A stretch of 64,000 nt of DNA from Nioella aestuarii (GTDB lineage: Bacteria; Pseudomonadota; Alphaproteobacteria; Rhodobacterales; Rhodobacteraceae), in contig NZ_JBPBBA010000003.1 of the NCBI RefSeq assembly GCF_050896395.1, forward strand, positions 124,001-188,000, read 5' to 3'. Under the pieces are notes generated by a model. The model had not been told where the DNA came from and ran no database searches. It was given only the letters and a program-made list of their open reading frames with translations. Every line of letters starts with the position of its first letter. Position 1 is the stretch's first letter. A program made the position numbers and the translations under genes. This document shows, in pieces, positions 62,352 through 64,000 of this stretch.

Positions 62352-63536
62352 ATGAAGAAGCTTCTGCTGGCCTCTGCGGCCACCGCAGTTCTTGCTGGTG
62401 CGGCCGCTGCCGACGAAATCAGCATCGGCGTGATCCTTGGCTTTACCGGCCCGATCGAATCGCTGACCCCCAACATGGCTGCCGGCGCGGAACTGGCCAT
62501 GGCCGAAGTGAACGCCGCGGGCGGTATCATGGATGGCAGCACCTTCGTGTCGGTGCGCGCAGACTCCACCTGTATCGACTCTGCCGCCGCGCAGGCCGCT
62601 GCCGAACGTCTGATCACCGCTGATGGCGTTGCGGGCATCGTGGGTGCCGACTGTTCCGGTGTGACCACCTCGATCCTGTCCAACGTCGCCCTGCCCAATG
62701 GCATGGTGATGATTTCGCCCTCCGCCACTTCTCCGGCCCTGTCTCTGGTCGAAGACAACGGCCTGTTCTTCCGCACCGCCCCCTCTGACGCGCGTCAGGG
62801 TGTGGTGATGGCAAACGTGCTGATGGATCGCGGCATTTCCGAAGTTGCCGTGACCTACACCAACAACGACTACGGCCTGGGCCTGGCAGACAGCTTCGCC
62901 GCAGCCTTCGCAGAGGCCGGCGGCACCGTGACGCTGGTCGCGGCCCATGAAGATGGCCGTGCGGACTATGCCGCGGAAGTTGGCGCGCTGGCCTCTGCCG
63001 GTGGCGCGGCGCTCGTCGTGGCGGGCTACGTGGACCAGGGTGGCTCTGGCATCATCCAGGCGGCGCTCGACTCGGGTGCGTTCGACACATTCGTCTTCCC
63101 CGACGGTATGGTGAGCCAGGCACTGGTCGACAATTTCGGCTCTGACATCGACGGCTCGTTCGGCCAGCATCCGGGCACCGACTCGGATGGCGCGGCGATC
63201 TTCCAGGGCATGGCTGCTGAAGCGGGCTTCGACGGCACCTCGCCGTTTGCTGCCGAAAGCTATGACGCTGCTGCGCTGATGATGATGGCAATGGCAGCAG
63301 CCGGCTCCACCGCGCCCGGCGACTATGCTGGCCACATCATGGATATCGCCAACGCACCAGGTGAACTCATCCAGCCCGGCGAACTGGGCCGCGCGTTGGA
63401 AATCATCGCTGCCGGCGGCGAGGTGGACTATGAAGGTGCCACCGCCGTTGAATTGATCGGCCCCGGTGAATCGGCAGGCAACTACCGTGAAATCGAGATC
63501 CAGGGCGGTGAGATCGTCACCGCGCAGTATCGCTGA
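62352..63536 (+). CDS. Liv-type ABC transporter substrate-binding protein
   Basis: A 394-residue periplasmic binding protein for branched-chain amino acids or related ligands. The leader is LLLASAATAVLAGAAAA; the mature part begins EISIGVILGFTGPIESL, with AAGAELAMAEVNAAGG and a type I fold. ATG 62352 follows GGGAGACA; the frame upstream is not conserved. It is the first gene of the transporter cluster that runs off the window. Confidence 0.93.
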   Translation: MKKLLLASAATAVLAGAAAADEISIGVILGFTGPIESLTPNMAAGAELAMAEVNAAGGIMDGSTFVSVRADSTCIDSAAAQAAAERLITADGVAGIVGADCSGVTTSILSNVALPNGMVMISPSATSPALSLVEDNGLFFRTAPSDARQGVVMANVLMDRGISEVAVTYTNNDYGLGLADSFAAAFAEAGGTVTLVAAHEDGRADYAAEVGALASAGGAALVVAGYVDQGGSGIIQAALDSGAFDTFVFPDGMVSQALVDNFGSDIDGSFGQHPGTDSDGAAIFQGMAAEAGFDGTSPFAAESYDAAALMMMAMAAAGSTAPGDYAGHIMDIANAPGELIQPGELGRALEIIAAGGEVDYEGATAVELIGPGESAGNYREIEIQGGEIVTAQYR

Positions 63537-63560
63537 TCCGATCCTGATCGTATGATCATG

Positions 63561-63590
63561 AACAGCCCGGTCATCCGCCGGGCTGTTCGT
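63561..63590 (+). terminator. Attenuating hairpin between Liv genes
   Basis: AACAGCCCGG (63561-63570) pairs with CCGGGCTGTT (63578-63587), followed by CGTTT. Being between binding-protein and ATPase genes, it probably reduces expression of downstream genes, a pattern common in ABC operons. Confidence 0.75.
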
Positions 63591-63630
63591 TTAAGACCTA
63601 AGGGACTTTGGGGAAAGTGAGCCTTCACGC

Positions 63631-64000
63631 ATGATCACCGTTCATGACCTGCACAAGCATTTCGGCGGCTTCCATGCCGTGGATGGAGCAAGCCTTTCCA
63701 TTGCGCCGGGGTCCATCACCGGGCTGATTGGCCCCAATGGCGCAGGCAAGACCACGCTGTTCAACGTGATTGCCGGGGTTCTGGCGCCCACATCTGGCCG
63801 GGTGGAAATGGATGGTGAGGATATCACCGGTCTGCCGCCGCATGAGCTGTTCCACAAGGGGCTGCTGCGCACGTTCCAGATCGCACATGAATTCAGCTCC
63901 ATGACTTGCCGCGAAAACCTGATGATGGTGCCGGGCGGGCAGTCGGGCGAAAGCCTGTGGAACACCTGGTTCGGGCGCAAGCGGATCGCGAACGAAGAAC
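63631..64000 (+). CDS. livG: Liv-type ABC transporter ATP-binding protein (partial)
   Basis: The first 123 residues of a LivG-like ATPase, cut by the window end. Walker A is GLIGPNGAGKTTLFNVIAG, and HELFHKGLLRTFQI is the Q-loop. The missing part would hold the signature and Walker B. It energises import with the binding protein upstream. Confidence 0.92.
   Translation, partial: MITVHDLHKHFGGFHAVDGASLSIAPGSITGLIGPNGAGKTTLFNVIAGVLAPTSGRVEMDGEDITGLPPHELFHKGLLRTFQIAHEFSSMTCRENLMMVPGGQSGESLWNTWFGRKRIANEE

Overview
The window looks like chromosome from a marine alphaproteobacterium of the Rhodobacteraceae (Roseobacter group). Evidence: high GC; 5-aminolevulinate synthase (C4 haem route); Entner-Doudoroff edd/eda; a fused RimB-RimK; ABC-F, DUF4239, DUF3179 and DUF5765 proteins typical of that family; FnrL-type boxes; and small paralogous proteins that I associate with roseobacters. 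The lineage is inferred from gene content, not from a marker tree.

Layout. 1-4740 (minus): a type I polyketide synthase (KS-AT-DH-ER, truncated by the window start) whose single reading frame is cut by two in-frame stops. 5115-9283 (plus): aminotransferase, SH3-like periplasmic protein, DUF4239 membrane protein and PLP decarboxylase. 9371-14095 (minus): eda and edd, then a VIT1-type metal transporter overlapping a GlcD-like FAD oxidase. 14284-24610: PhnM-like protein, ispG, RodZ-like protein, hemA, M20 peptidase, MATE pump, pilin-like protein, ppk2. 24825-31921 (plus): parE followed by a run of small, mostly unknown genes. 32062-39454 (minus): ABC-F, DUF3179, two cyclophilins, an interrupted Hint protein, coaD, a CBS protein and a LysR regulator. 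39574-46895 (plus): valine catabolism (mmsA; then isobutyryl-CoA dehydrogenase, HIBYL-CoA hydrolase, mmsB) around four unrelated genes. 47088-51603: tRNA-Asp, EamA exporter, interrupted pirin, an acidic protein and two tRNA-Val isoacceptors. 51654-62145: HU-like protein, NodB-type deacetylase, tandem small proteins, lon, a GT-C-like membrane protein, tgt, RimB-RimK, a YaiI-type protein and an HpaI aldolase. 62352-64000: start of a branched-chain amino-acid (Liv) ABC transporter.

How genes work together. edd and eda split 6-phosphogluconate into pyruvate and glyceraldehyde 3-phosphate, and share a LacI-type operator. mmsA plus the acyl-CoA dehydrogenase/HIBCH/mmsB operon covers most of valine breakdown. 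hemA and ppk2 each have an FNR-type box upstream, pointing to oxygen control.

The most unusual signal is a set of four in-frame stops (one TAA, three TAG) at three separate loci: PKS, Hint protein and pirin. Family-typical sequence continues in the same frame after each stop. Two of the stops replace tryptophans that are normally conserved. Ordinary genes here also end in TAG, so global amber recoding is unlikely. Recent loss of function, a mutagenised or degraded template, or assembly error are the main explanations. I found no CRISPR array, rRNA, insertion sequence or prophage. I did not find a convincing complete novel system. The best candidates for something undescribed are the tandem 67/68-residue proteins, the degenerate stand-alone PhnM homologue, and a conserved element sitting directly after minus-strand stop codons.
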